A DNA stretch of 64,000 nucleotides. It comes from Onchidella celtica (taxonomy: Eukaryota; Mollusca; Gastropoda; Systellommatophora; Onchidiidae). The notes below the pieces were generated by a model that searched no databases, was not told where the DNA came from, and saw only the letters and a list, made by a program, of their open reading frames with translations. The position numbers and the translations under genes were made by a program. Below are positions 1 through 11,801 of this stretch, one piece after another. Location: the NCBI GenBank assembly GCA_963931925.1, contig OZ007573.1:37418796-37482795 (forward strand), written 5' to 3'. The stretch's first letter is position 1. Every line of letters starts with the position of its first letter.

Positions 1-224
1 GTGAAAGTAGATAGTCGGGCATAGTATTCGTATATATGTGCACAGGCCTTGATATAGAGATTGTATTTCTGTATTGTGTTGGACTGAGAGTTAGGGCCTA
101 GTTAGATTCATTTCGTTCCTCACTGGATGTAGAAGGCAAAAGACCGGGCAGTCAGGCAGTCACAGACGATCACACGAAACGCAGAGAAAGGCGAGTGGTG
201 CGTAACACAACTAGATCTAAACAA
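1..224. other. left edge, no gene seen
   Basis: This stretch precedes the satellite array. I see no supported exon; the open frame on the minus strand here runs on into the satellite and is composed of repeat sequence, so it is not a gene. Confidence 0.5.
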
Positions 225-1491
225 CATTAGCACATTATCTTTAGCTACTACTGCCGGCCGCAAACCTAGTGTACACAATATGGGGCTGATGTGTAGTTCG
301 ATGTATGTCAAAGCTGCAGACCATAAAATGTGTATGTTTAGCAAATTACCTTTTACTATGACCGCCGGGCACAAGCCCAGCTGTACACAGTAAGGGCTGA
401 TGTGCTGTTTGTATGTCAAAGCTGTAGACCATAAAATGCGTATTTTAGCACATTGCCGGGCGAATACCCAGCTGTACACGGTAAGGACAGATGTGCAGGT
501 TGTATGTCAAAGCTGCAGACAATAAAATGAGCATTTTAGCACATTACCTTAACTACGACTGTCGGGTGCAAACCCAGCTGTACACAGTAAAGGCTGACGT
601 GTTGTTTGTATGTCACAGCTGAAGACCATAAAATGCGCATATTAGCACATTACCTTTAACTACGACTGCCGGGCGAAAACCCAGCTGTACACAGTAAAGA
701 CAGATGTGCAGATTGTATGTCAAAGTTGCAGACCATAAAATGAGCATTTTAGCACATTACTGTTCACTACGACTGCCGGGCGCAAACCCAGCTGTACACA
801 GTAAAGGCGGACGTGCTGTTTGTATGTCAAAGCTGCAGACCATAAAATGCGCATATTAGCACATTACCTTTAACTACGACTGCCGGGCGAAAAACCCAGC
901 TGTACACAGTAAAGACAGATGTGCAGGTTGTATGTCAAAGTTGCAGACCATAAAATGAGCATTTTAGCACATTACCTTAACTGCGACTGTCGGGTGCAAA
1001 CCCAGCTGTACACAGTAAAGGCGGACGTGCTGTTTGTATGTCAAAGCTGCAGACCATAAAATGCACATTTTAGCACATTACCTTTAACTACGGCTGCCGG
1101 GCGAAAACCCAGCTGTACACAGTAAGGACAGATGTGCAGGTCGTATGTCAAAGCTGCTGACCATAAAATATGTATTTTAGCACATTATCTTAAGTATGTC
1201 TGCTGGGCGAAAACATAGCTGTATGCAGTTAGGGCTGATGTGTAATTTATGTCAAAGCTGCAGCCTATAAAATATGCATTTTAGCACATTTTACCCCACA
1301 AAATGCATACATGTATTTGCAACATAAATAATCTGTATTTGACACACTACCTTAACTACAACTGCTGAGCACAACCCAGCTGTACACAGTAAGGCTGATG
1401 TGCAGTTTTTTTTATATTTTGTCAAAGCTGCGGCATATAGAATGCATATTTGCAATGTAAATTATAATCTGTATTTGACACACTACCTTAA
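225..1491. repeat. ~107-bp tandem satellite with alternating A/B units
   Basis: A unit of about 107 bases is repeated some ten times. The anchor CTGTACAC falls at 381, 472, 578, 685, 792, 900, 1006 and 1113, so most spacings are 106-108. Two unit types alternate: one reads AGACAGATGTGCAG followed by AATGAGCATTTTAG, the other AGGCGGACGTGCTG followed by AATGCGCATATTAG, giving a higher-order unit of about 214 bases. The outer copies (before 381 and after 1113) are more diverged, as expected at array edges. The array stops at the TTAA at 1488-1491, where a piggyBac element begins. No coding potential is supported. Confidence 0.9.
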
Positions 1492-3526
1492 CCCTTAGTG
1501 TCCTGTACCGCTGCTAACCGCTGGTCACCCGTATTCCTATATCGCTGCTATCCGCTGGGCGTGTTTTTATCGGTTATTACGCCTAGCTCTCTTGCGCGGG
1601 AGGCAAAGAGAGGATTTCTTTGAAAGTACAAAGTATCGATAAGTCCGAAACAAGAGAAACCAGTCACTTTCTGACAAAAACATGAGCGAGAGGAACATTT
1701 TCAGAGCCCTAGGTGGGGAAAATGAAGATTCTGATTTGGATGACGGGCAGTCCGACATTTCAATCCATGAGTGGGAAAACGATGACAGCGATGGTCCATC
1801 AACTTCGACAGCTAGGCCTAGGGACCGCAGGGCTCGATCTCCACCACATAATGGTGCTGGTGATGCTGATGATGCACTGAGATTTTAGCAGGGACATCAG
1901 GCTATGTCCACAAGTTTATGTTTGCTGGGGACACTGTAGCTGCTAGTGCCAATGGTATAGGAACAGTGGGGGAGGATCTGAATGTGGGCAAGTCAGGGGA
2001 GATAGTTCTGGCTCTTTGTAGGGAGCAACAGCAGGGGAGCTATGTCTACTTTGACAACTATTTTGCTTCCCCTGACCTCCTCCTTGAAATGAAAAGGAGA
2101 GGTTTGCATGCCACTTGCACACTGAGGGCAAACAGGACAAAGAAATGTCCCTTACTTTGCCAAAAAGACCTGAAGAAAAAGGGTAGGGGGAGTTATGACT
2201 ACAGGTCAGATGAAGATCAGAGCTTCGTCATTTGCGAATGGTTCGACAATAAGCTTGTCCTTGTGGGATCGAATGTCCATGGCGTGGAAGCCACCATACC
2301 TGTCACAAGGTATGATAGGAGAAATAAACGTCACATTACTGTGCCCTGTCCTGCTCTCATAAAGGAGTATAATCAAAATATGGGTGGGGTGGACAAATGT
2401 GACATGTTGCTTGCCTTGTACGGAAACACAATGAAGGGAAAGAAATGGTACAAGCGGGTTTTATTTCATCTCATTGACCTTTGTGTTGTAAACTCCTGGT
2501 TGCTGTACAAGGCAAGCAATGCTGAATGCAAGATGCAATTGGCCATGTTCAAGCTAGATGTTGCAAGGGGACTTATCAAGTCTCGTCAACCTGGCGAGCT
2601 GACGAATGTGCCCACCCCTCCGGTTCCAGACAGGCGGCAGTCCCAGTCTGCCAAATGTGTGAGTGTAGATGCAAGGTATGACAGGGTAGATCATTTTTCA
2701 AAGAGAATGGATGTGAAGAATGGTCAGCGATGCAAGTTGGAAGGATGCAAGAGAAAGTCGATGTTCATGTGTCGCAAGTGTTACGTGTATCTGTGTATAT
2801 CTGGGAAGGATGGATTGGATGACTGTTTCTATCTGTTTCACAAAACATATATGAATCTGACCTGCATTTGTGCTCAACAGGCCCATGTAAATTGTCTGAT
2901 ATTCATACATGTGTACTGTAATTGCTAATGCCAATTTACTATGACTGAAAATATTTTCCTGCACTTTATAATCATTCATTTTGAAAAGTCCACATGCCGA
3001 TGCTTTATGAATTGACTAACCCCCTCTCCCAATGCTGTTGTATATATTTTCTTGCATATGCTGTTGTATATTTGATGCATTTCTTCACTATTTTGATGGT
3101 AATACATGATTTTCTTCTACTTGATTTGAGTTTGAGGATTTTTTTTTCTTCACATTTTACTTATAGCTTTACGGAATCCGGTGTATGCCCATTACAGATT
3201 CAGACTTTAGGTCTATAGATGCTACATTGTTGAGTTTTTCTAAATGTAAAAGACTATGATGAATTCAATTCTTCTTAGTCTGGAATTACTAAAGGCATAA
3301 AAAGCCTACTATTTCTGATCTATTTCATGAATTTTGAGCATGACAAAAATATAGGCATTCGAACCTCGTACGCATAGCATCCAATATATTGGACAACTTG
3401 ACCCCCCCAAATGACAAGGGTTGGGTAAAAAATGATGGTTTCAGGGTCATTTTTATGTCAAAACATGTTTGTTTGCCAAATATCAAGACCCTATGTCAAT
3501 GGCATCATACTTCATGCAACAAAGGG
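1492..3526 (+). mobile_element. piggyBac element 1, internally deleted
   Basis: The element starts CCCTTAGTG directly after TTAA (1488-1491) and probably ends ACAAAGGG directly before TTAA (3527-3530). TTAA duplication and CCC..GGG ends are the piggyBac signature. Only about eight terminal bases match between the ends, so the right border is less certain than the left. It carries a deleted transposase (1682-2928) and about 600 bases of AT-rich 3' sequence in which I see no gene. It lies between the satellite and a second piggyBac fragment that it may have invaded. Confidence 0.6.
1682..2928 (+). pseudogene. piggyBac transposase with internal deletion
   Basis: The N-terminus (ATG 1682, MSERNIFRALGG, then an acidic Asp/Glu/Ser tract) runs to about 1885. 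After a junction, another frame picks up at SGYVHKFMF and continues to 2928. The middle of the transposase with the first catalytic aspartate (the SIDE-type motif) is absent. The second aspartate (YFDNYFASP), the third (GGVDKCDML) and a C-terminal cysteine-rich finger (RCKLEGCKRKSMFMCRKC) are kept. The family cuts and pastes at TTAA through a DDD catalytic core, so this copy cannot be active. The retained ends resemble a deletion derivative that could be mobilised in trans by a related enzyme, which is an inference. Confidence 0.8.
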
Positions 3527-3569
3527 TTAAAAGAAATATCAGATGAGGGTGGCAAATGTTTTTTTCTCT

Positions 3570-4480
3570 AAAGGTGATGATGACAGCTTCCAAATCTTAG
3601 CTTTTCAAACTTCACAAATGTAAATCATACCAATAACTATGTGGTAGAACGACTCATAGCTTCTGAGGACAAAGCCACAGTCATCTAAATGATTGGACTG
3701 ATGTGACCCTGCCTGAAATGAAAGTGTTTTTGGCTGTCATTTTCAACATGGGGCTCAGCATGAAACCTGCTTTGGCCCTTTACTGGAAAAATGGTTCGGC
3801 TTCAAATCTTTGGTATGGCAGACACATGGCTAGGAATCAGTTCCTAGCAATAATGAGCAACTTTCACATGTGTGATTTGCCGGATGAATGGGATCAAGAT
3901 CCCAACAATGAGGACCTTTTGTTCAAGCTCAGATCACTGATGAACATGTGTGATGAGAAATTTCATACTGTGTACATCCCTGAGGCTGATTTGTCTATCG
4001 ACGAAGCAACATGTCCTATCAAAGGGAGGCTCCACTTCAAGATTTATAACCTCGATAAACCAAAACAAATTTGGGATAAAACTTTACACTCTCTATGAAG
4101 CAAGTTCGGGATACTGTATTGGATTTAACACCTATACTGCAGTCCCATCTCCTCTCATAGAAGAAGCACATATAGCAGGATGCAGAAGAGATGCAGGCAT
4201 GACAGAGAAAATTGTCGTTGGCTTGTTACACAAGAACAATTGTCTTGATCATGGACACAGAGTGTATATGCACAACTACTACACTTCACCACCATTATTT
4301 GAAGGCTTGCTGGGAAAAAACACCTACGCATGTGGGACAGTTCGAAGTAACCAGCAATGATTGCCAAAGATATTTTCAGATCCTGATGTGAAGAAAATGG
4401 AAAGACAGCAGGTCATCGCCCGTCAGAAAGGAAATGAGCTGCTCGTGGTCAAGTTTCAAGACAAACGCACTGCATTTTTT
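3570..4480 (+). pseudogene. piggyBac transposase fragment 2
   Basis: A middle portion of a second, different piggyBac transposase. The clear part starts with TLPEMKVFLAV at about 3703, contains the first catalytic aspartate in DLSIDEATCP (about 3990), then changes frame near 4090 (EASSGYCIGFNTYT). At the second catalytic site it reads HNYYTSPP where DNYYTSP is expected, so the aspartate is lost. An in-frame stop follows TVRSNQQ at 4358-4360. Recognisable sequence (ERQQVIARQKGNELLVVKF) continues to about 4475 and then stops abruptly at the Harbinger element. Dead copy with at least one frameshift and one stop. Confidence 0.75.
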
Positions 4481-5305
4481 GTAGATCGAATGCTACCATT
4501 GATATTGGATCCTTGAAAGCTTATAAGAGTATTTGGGGTTTGAATCTGCTCACCCATTGAATCACACGGTGATACACGACAGGGTTCTTGTATGAGAACA
4601 AAGTTATGAAGCACTGTTATTGCCTTGACAATATCGGTGGCAATGTTTGGTTGGATATCCATTGGCCTTTGCAAAAGTCTCCACATCATAGCTATTCTGC
4701 CAAAAGATCCTTCAACAACATTTCTTGCTCGCGACAAGCGATTATTGAAAACCTCTTTGTCATGTGTAAGTTGCCGATGAGAGAAAGGCTTCATGATATT
4801 ATCCTTTAATGGGAAAGCATCATCGGCAACAAACATGAATGGCAACTTGATGTCCGTTTGTGGTATGGTGCCCTCAGTGGGAATACCGAGGGTTTCCGAT
4901 GCAAGTTGTCTACCAAATACTGATTTATGAAAAATTCCCCCATCGTTGTTACTTCCACACGAACCAACGTCAACTGCCACAAATTTCCCCTCTGAGTCGG
5001 TGACAGCAAGGAGAATTATTGAGAAGAAGCCCTTATAATTATAGTAAAGAGAACCTGATTTATTTGGCTTTTTGATTCGAATGTGTTTGCCATCAATTGC
5101 TCCAAGGCAAAGAGGAAAGTTGTATCTTGTATAGAAATCGTTTGCTATGTTAATCCATTTTTCTCTATCTGGAGCAGGCATGACTCGTGGATGTAAAACG
5201 TCCCACAAAACTGCACACGTCTCTGTTGCGATTTCTCTTACTGTAGATACACCAGCACGGAAGTGAAATGACAGAGAAACATGAGTTTCTCCCGAAGCTA
5301 GATAC
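4456..5305 (-). CDS. Harbinger 1 transposase, exon 2 (DDE domain)
   Basis: This exon encodes most of the RNase H-like DDE_Tnp_4 nuclease domain that cuts element ends. It starts YLASGETHVSLSF after a clean acceptor (TTTCAG, read on the minus strand) at 5306-5307. Catalytic residues are visible: Asp in [10 protein letters not shown], Asp in FVADDAFPL and Glu in NVVEGSFGRI. The last residues before 4456 lie in sequence shared with the neighbouring piggyBac fragment, so the true C-terminus is replaced. The codon split across the intron (AG from exon 1, G from this exon) restores Arg in ITLRYLA, which ties it to the exon at 11509-11801. No internal stop is seen. Confidence 0.85.
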
Positions 5306-5624
5306 CTGAAATTACAAATATTGAATACTTTTGTATAGTTCAATAATCGATTGTTGCACAAATAATGACGGAGCACATTTATTTTTTTTTTCTCATTCTG
5401 TTTTTCCGTTGATTTGCACTATTAGTACTGGATATAAACCTGTTCTAAATGTCTATATAAAACACTTCCCCTCACACATGCACCCCCCCCCCCCTCCTTT
5501 TGCATAACAATACCCGTCAATCCAATCATATATATCTGTTGACCACTTTACCATTTTCTTTCCCACCCGTCATCAATATGTTGTCTACCGGTATATAATA
5601 ATATTTATATTTTCATCCCAACAG
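5306..5624. other. spacer between opposed Harbinger exons
   Basis: Non-coding interval holding the transposase intron acceptor (minus strand, ending 5306) and, at its other side, the MADF intron acceptor (plus strand, CATCCCAACAG ending 5624). It contains a C-rich run near 5486 and AT-rich sequence. No additional exon is supported. Confidence 0.5.
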
Positions 5625-6427
5625 ATGCAACTGCAAGAAAGAAATGGTCAGTGCTGAGGGATTCTTTCCGGAGGTATCATAAGAAGGATACAACCTTTAA
5701 ATCTGGATCAGGGGGCAAATGCCACAGACCGTGGTACCTGTACAAAAACATGCTCTTTCTACTTCCTTTTGTTGAGGATGGAAAGGCCTCAACAACAACC
5801 AATTTGATTGAGGGACCGGAGGCTGAGCAGGAGCCCCAACAAGCATCCCAGCTTCTGGAGGACAACATGGACACAATGGTCGACAATGATGCGTCTTCAC
5901 AGAGTGGAAGTTCATTGACAAATCCACGACCTGGTCCAAGCCATACTCCAGACATTCCCACGTCAACCGCTTCCAAACAACATACCAGGAAAAGGCCATA
6001 TCCCCCGTATCCCCAAGACCGAGGATCTACTATATCCCCTTTTGATGCCGCAATGTTAGAAGCCCTAAAAGGGTTGCAACAACAACAGCAACAAAAACCG
6101 CCTCAGGACGACGACGCACAGTTCCTGTTAAGTTTATTACCGGTAATGAAAGGGTTGGACCCAATAACAAAATTTGAGTTCCGTGGAGAGCTCAACAACA
6201 CAGCTTTAAGATATCTGCGGCGTTCTAAGCAGCCATCACCACAGTATGAAAACAATGACTATATATCTCGCACATCAACCCCATCATCCACATCTTCTAC
6301 AGCTATTGCCGACAACGCATATCAATACAGCCAGTATGTCCCAACAACATCAGGCTCACAAGTTGATCCAACATCCCCCCCACCAGGCGACCCCTACCAG
6401 TACCACATGTACCACCAATACAAATAA
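5625..6427 (+). CDS. Harbinger 1 MADF-BESS protein, last exon
   Basis: The exon starts in phase 1 after an AG at 5623-5624 and reads ATARKKWSVLRDSFRRYHKK, the second half of a MADF (Myb-like) DNA-binding domain, followed by WYLYKNMLFLLPF. A Ser/Pro/Gln-rich linker follows, then a BESS-like motif (DDAQFLLSLLPVMKGL) at about residues 165-180 and a Ser/Thr/Pro/Tyr-rich tail ending at the TAA. In Harbinger elements the second protein binds the ends and helps bring the transposase to DNA and into the nucleus. The exon with the first half of the MADF domain is not in the window. Reading frame intact. A host MADF gene is an alternative, but its position between transposase exons argues against it. 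Confidence 0.8.
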
Positions 6428-6882
6428 ATAAACAATGTACCTCAAGCTTTTCCATGGTCAGAAATGGTGCTGAAGTCGACGTGTGTAAACCATTCAATTC
6501 ATTATGATGATTAAGGACACGTTGTCGTAGTTTCAGTGAACAAGTGTGTGTATGTGTCTATACAAAAAAAATGTAAGAAAACCCCTTTGTTCCCTATGGA
6601 CTCAAAAACTACCGGACGTATTGAACTGAAATTTGGCACACACAATTGTACGATACTGACCAGTGTTCCTATGTACATAAGCATAAAAAAGCTTATGGGA
6701 TTCGTGAGTTATTCCAATAATGCGATAAGAATGGAACAGTAAATTTGCGAGAGCGTTTGATCCGAATTGTACGTCCGTTAACCTATGACCTCTTTCTTTG
6801 TTAATCGCTTTTCCACTTCCGGCCCGGAATTCGATTCATAATCACAGTAGCTAGATCTAGATCTAGCATGCACTGATGCAGC

Positions 6883-9800
6883 ATGCCCCCTAAAAAACGT
6901 ACTATCGGTAGGCATACGCCAAAAGCCAGAAATGTTCGTCAGAGAAGAATACCAGATAACCAAAATCTAGATCTAGATCTACAAATTCGTCAGCCCCTGG
7001 CATTGTTAGACCCTGCAGGTAACGCTGTGACTGTCACTGAAAATGAGAAGAAACCAGAAGAGGCACACGTGCTTTCGACAATGTCAACTGAATGCAGTCA
7101 CTGCAATGCCAGGTTATTTACTGAGGAAACTAAGAGTCTGTGTTGTGGCAATGGTAAGGTTTCCCTCCCACCACTGCAAGATCCCCCAGATCTACTAAAG
7201 ACCTTACTCACAGAAACAACTTCTGCGGCAAATCATTTTCGATCTAATATAAGAGCATTCAATGCCAGTCTCGCATTTGCATCACTCGGTGTGACAGGCG
7301 ATATTCTACCACCTGGAGTGTACACTTTTCGCATTCAAGGAGCTGTGCATCATAGGATAGGACAACTTCTACCTGAAGGTAATAACAGACCTGCATTCGC
7401 ACAAATTTATATTCATGACACTGAAAATGAGATGGCAAATCGATGTGCATGGAATGAGGATTTACATGTAGATATCATGCAGAAACTTCAAGATATGTTG
7501 CACTCAGTCAATCCATTTGTCCGTCAATTTTTGAATGCGGCCGAGCAAATCCGTCTTGCAGCTGACAGAGGAGGTGAAGTCCGAATGGTGCTTAAAGCCG
7601 ATTCTACAAAGGATGCACGAAGGTATAATTTACCAACAGCTTCAGAAATTGCTGTCCTGCTGCCAGGAGATGACAACACACGTGCATGCCCCAGGGATAT
7701 TGTTCTCTATCGTCATCCTACTGATCATCCACAACGTGAGTCACTCATGCGCATCTGTGAATATCACCCTCACTATGATAGTTTGCATTATGTTCTACTC
7801 TTTCCGAGGGGAGAAGATGGATGGCAGACTGGAATTTCACACCAGGCCAATAGGAAGGGACAAGTCACCCCAATGCAGTTCTATTCCTATCGATTAATGG
7901 AAAGGGGAGACTTTAGCATATTACATCACAGTGGCCGACTTTTTCAGCAATATGTTGTCGATCAGTTTGCAAAAATGGAACAACAGAGACTCAGGTTTTT
8001 GAGGTTCAACCAAAACACCTTGCGTGCAGAACTCTATCAGGGCCTTGCTGATGCTGTGGCTGCTGGAGACACAGATGGTACATCTATTGGCCGAAAAGTC
8101 ATACTGCCAGCAACATATGCCGGAAGCCCACGTAACATGATGCAGTTGTATCAGGATGCAATGTCGATTGTACGTGCCTTTGGAAAGCCTGATTTGTTTA
8201 TTACATTTACATGTAATCCATCCTGGCCTGAAATAAAGAGGGAGTTAAGGGGTCGACAGGAGGCCAGTAACCGTCCAGATTTGATTGCTCGCATATTCAG
8301 ATTAAAGATGCAAAGCTTTATGAACGACATACTGAAGAAGAAAATCTTTGGACCAGTTATTGCCTATGTTCGAGTCATCGAATTTCAGAAAAGGGGTCTT
8401 CCTCACACACACATGCTCCTTATACTGGATAATGATCACAAACCAAGAACAACAGAGGATATAGACAGGATAGTGAAAGCTGAACTGACAAACGACCCTG
8501 TTCTTAAGGATTTGGTGAAGACACACATGATGCACGGGCCATGTGGTGCTGCCTTTCCAAACAGTCCCTGCATGGTTGACGGAAAATGCAGTAAGGAATT
8601 TCCAAAGACCTATGCAGACAGTACATCATTCACCACTTCATCATACCCAAAGTACAAACGGCCTTGCAATGACATCTCAGTGGACAAACAGGGTGTTTCT
8701 TTGGATAACAAGTGGTTAGTGCCATACAACCCATACCTCCTCTCAAAGTACAGAGCCCATATCAATGTTGAAGTATGCAATAGTGTGACTGCTGTGAAAT
8801 ACCTATACAAGTATGTGTACAAGGGACATGATAGAGTAATGATCCACTTTACTACTTCAGATGATGAAATCCAGAGATACGTGGATGCCCGCTACGTTTC
8901 AGCCAGTGAGGCATGCTGGAGACTCTTCAGTTTTGAAATGCAGGATAGGTACCCTGCCATTCAAAGGCTTGCCCTTCATCTTCCTGACCAGCAGAGTATT
9001 GTGTATAGAGAGGGACAAGCTCAGAATGCATTAGCTGCACCCAAAGCCACCACACTTATGGCTTGGTTTGAAGCAAACAAGGCCCATGAGGCGGCAAGGA
9101 ACCTGTTCTACCATGAGATGCCAGAGCACTTTGTTTGGGATAAAACTGCCTGCTGCTGGAAACCAAGACAGAGGGATATAAAATGTATTGGCAGATTATA
9201 CTGTGCAACTCCAGCGGAAGGAGAGCGTTTCTATCTGCGAGTGTTACTGCACAATATTAAAGGTGCCATTCCATTCAATGACTTGAAGACTGTGAGAAAC
9301 GGCCACCTATCACATTCCTTTAAAGAGGCCTGCTACATGAGAGGATTACTCGAGAGTGATGAGGAGTGGAAGGTTTGCCTTCAAGAAGCATCTCAGTATG
9401 CTATGCCAGCTCAAATGCGACAGTTGTTTGCAATGGTTTTGGTCTTCTGTGACCCTGTGCAGCCATTACTGTTGTGGCAACAATTTGAAGTAGCCTTGAC
9501 AGAAGATTATTTACACAGAAAGTTTCATCAGTCACGTGCACAACCTGACCAATGTTGCTCAAACATGGCCCTCCATGAAATTAATGAAATTCTGCATACT
9601 CATAACAAGTCTGTAGAGGATTATTCTTTGCCGCAGCCAACCACGAATTCTGCTGGCATTACCACTCAAGACAACTGGAATGCAGATGAAGAGAGACAGA
9701 AAGCTGCTGCCTGGATAATTTCTATGAATGCAGATCAACTTGCAGCATTCAATCAAGTGATGGAGGCTGTACTTTCTGTAAATCCACAACAGTCATTGTT

Positions 9801-11073
9801 TTTTATTGATGGGCCAGGCGGCACTGGAAAGACTTTCTTATACAACACATTGCTGGCAGAAGTACGGGGCAGAGGACTGGCCGCATTACCCATGGTATCA
9901 TCTGGAATTGCTTCTGAACTTCTCGATGGCGGCAGAACAGCACACTCAACATTGAAGATACCTATTCCAATTAATGCATCAAGCATGTGCAGCATATCCA
10001 GAGGCTCTGAAGCTGCTGCTCAGATACGGGCTTGCAGCTTATTGATTTGGGATGAGGCACCGATGACAGACAAGCAGGTATTTGAGTGTGTGGACAGATC
10101 GTTTCAAGATGTCATGGGTAACACTAAGCTTTTTGGCTGCAAAGTTATCGTCCTTGGTGGAGACTTTCGTCAAGTTTTACCTGTGGTGCGACATGGATCT
10201 GAGGGTGACATTGTCAATGCAACTTTGAAATCATCGTATTTGTGGCAGTATGTCAAGATAATGAAGCTGACACAAAATATGCGAACAAACAGCAACGATG
10301 GCTTCGACACTTGGTTGCTCCAGGTTGGCAATGGGCTAGAGCCAACTCTGCCTGACTCTGTAAATATACAACTTCCTCCTCAAGTCTGCCTTCCACAAAA
10401 TGCAGATATAGAGGCTTTAGTCAGTACAGTCTTTTCAGAGACAAGTGAAGCAGACCTTACTGATGCAGCTATTCTAACCACCACGAATGACTATGTTGAT
10501 CAACTGAATAACAAAGTCCTCAAGAAACTACCTACAGAGGAAAAAATTTACTTAAGTGCTGATTCAGTATGTGACACTGAAAATCCAGCATTTTTTCCCA
10601 CAGATTTCCTTAACAGCCTCAATCTGTCAGGGTTACCCCCTCATGTCCTGGCGCTGAAAATTGGCACACCAGCAATGCTCCTCAGGAACCTCTCTCCAAA
10701 ACAGGGTCTGCTGAATGGGACAAGGATTCTTCTCACAAAGCTTGGAGACAGAGTTATCGAGGGACGGCTTCTTACTGGGAGAAATAGGGGTCAATTTGTG
10801 TTTATTCCAAGAATAACCCTCTCGCCTTCTGATTCTGGCCTGCCTTTTACATTACGCAGATGACAATTTCCTCTGCGAACATGTTTCGCAATGACAGTGA
10901 ACAAATCACAAGGGCAAACTTTGAACAAAGTAGGGATTTACTTGCCAGAGCCAGTATTCAGTCATGGCCAGCTCTATGTTGCTCTTTCAAGAGCAAAGAA
11001 CTTTAATTCTATCACAGTTTTAGTTCCAACCAAAGGACAAACTCGGAATGTTGTGTATAAGACTGTGCTGTAG
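6883..11073 (+). pseudogene. Helitron 1 Rep-helicase, one premature stop
   Basis: Encodes a RepHel of about 1,396 residues. It starts MPPKKRTIGRHTPKARNVR; an N-terminal cysteine-rich segment follows. The Helitron_like_N and Rep parts show the HUH motif GLPHTHMLLIL (His 508 and 510) and the tyrosine motif KYLYKYVYKGHD (about 640-646). The Pif1-type helicase has Walker A GPGGTGKT (977-984), Walker B LIWDEAPM (about 1057) and the C-terminal motif AMTVNKSQGQT. One in-frame TGA at 10861-10863 interrupts LPFTLRR and QFPLRTC; the family usually has Arg there, so a CGA to TGA change is likely. The rest of the frame is open for more than 4 kb, so inactivation is recent. The enzyme nicks a strand and unwinds it for rolling-circle transposition. 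Confidence 0.9.
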
Positions 11074-11201
11074 CACAAACTTGGATATATTACCCTACAG
11101 CCATGGCCAGTTGTTACTTTGGGGTAAGTTAAGTTTAAATGTGGCATGTTACTTTTACTGGCTTTTATCTTTTACTGCTCTACCACAACTTTGTCCTCTC
11201 T

Positions 11202-11230
11202 CCCGTTCATTTGAACGGGTTTCATACTAG
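11202..11230 (+). other. Helitron 1 3' hairpin and CTAG end
   Basis: Stem CCCGTTC / GAACGGG with loop ATTT, then TTTCATA and CTAG. Helitron transposition terminates at such a hairpin plus CTRR. The base after CTAG is T, as expected for insertion before T. Confidence 0.85.
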
Positions 11231-11508
11231 TTTAAAAAAAGTAAATAAAATAAATAAATAAAAAGATAAAAATTAAAAGCTTTGTGGGATCAATTAAATT
11301 CATGTAATATGTCTACATTGTGTCTTTTTCTTCATTATAACGAAATACCCAAAACAAATGTCCTTAATTGGCTAAATGAAGCCAATCATGCTCACTGAAA
11401 TCCTAGCATTCACAAAGTGCCCTTGTTGACATTAATTAAAGACTTTTAAATCATCTGGCAAGCCGCAATTAGTAATAATGAATAGCGTAAGTTATGAACT
11501 GTTCTTAC
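11231..11508. other. right part of Harbinger 1 intron
   Basis: AT-rich sequence with AAATAAAATAAATAAATAAA just after the Helitron end; it probably holds the 3' end of the MADF transcript and the transposase intron donor (minus strand, at 11501-11508). No further exon seen. Confidence 0.5.
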
Positions 11509-11801
11509 CTCAAAGTTATCACAAGTCGTACTTTAGCAGGGATCGATTTTCGAAAATTTGTTTCCCTCGTTGCAATATGGGGTCCAATCAATTCTAGAAG
11601 CATATAAAAAGTACTTGGTTTCATCCGAATGTATGATAGGCATTTCTCCTCATCATTTAAAACTTCATCCATAAGGTGGTGAAATTCCCCATGAGTTCCT
11701 CGTCGTTGGTGGATTCTATGAACCCAAAATCTTCTTCTATTAGGCCTGTGACAACATCTTTTTTTCAAACAATATAAAATTGTTAATACTTCAGCTGCCA
11801 T
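11509..11801 (-). CDS. Harbinger 1 transposase, exon 1
   Basis: N-terminal exon of the transposase whose DDE exon is at 4456-5305. It starts MAAEVLTILYCLKKRCC and includes RRFWVHRIHQRR and LDEVLNDEEK-like sequence, then SYIRMKPSTFYMLLELIG, the usual HARBI1-type N-terminal helical region. It ends at a GTAAG donor with the codon split AG|G, which joins exon 2 as VITLR-YLASGET. The two exons are now 6.2 kb apart because of the Helitron and the opposite-strand MADF exon. No stop or frameshift. Confidence 0.85.

Larger units (their letters stand above)
6557..11230 (+). mobile_element. Helitron 1, nearly complete
   Basis: A rolling-circle element of about 4.7 kb. The 3' end is clear: a 7-bp stem hairpin (CCCGTTC, loop ATTT, GAACGGG) at 11202-11219, eleven bases before a terminal CTAG (11227-11230), followed by T. 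The 5' end is placed at TCTATACAAAAAAAATG (6557), followed by the CCCTATGGACTCAAAAAC-type sequence common behind Helitron 5' ends, but the preceding base is G rather than the usual A, so this border is uncertain. It carries one RepHel gene and lies inside Harbinger 1 between the MADF stop and transposase exon 1. 6428-6882 holds no gene. Confidence 0.8.

Noticed and set aside
120-479. Open frame on the minus strand at the left edge
   Set aside because: It translates the satellite units (repeated amino-acid pattern) and has no recognisable domain.
225-1491. CRISPR-like array
   Set aside because: Units are contiguous with no unique spacers, unit length about 107, eukaryotic context; it is a satellite.
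5625-6427. MADF-BESS exon as a host transcription factor
   Set aside because: It lies between the exons of a Harbinger transposase, as does the MADF gene in the complete Harbinger 2.
6540-6560. A firm 5' terminus for Helitron 1
   Set aside because: TCTATAC is a plausible start, but the preceding base is G rather than A and the target site cannot be confirmed, so the border is marked uncertain.
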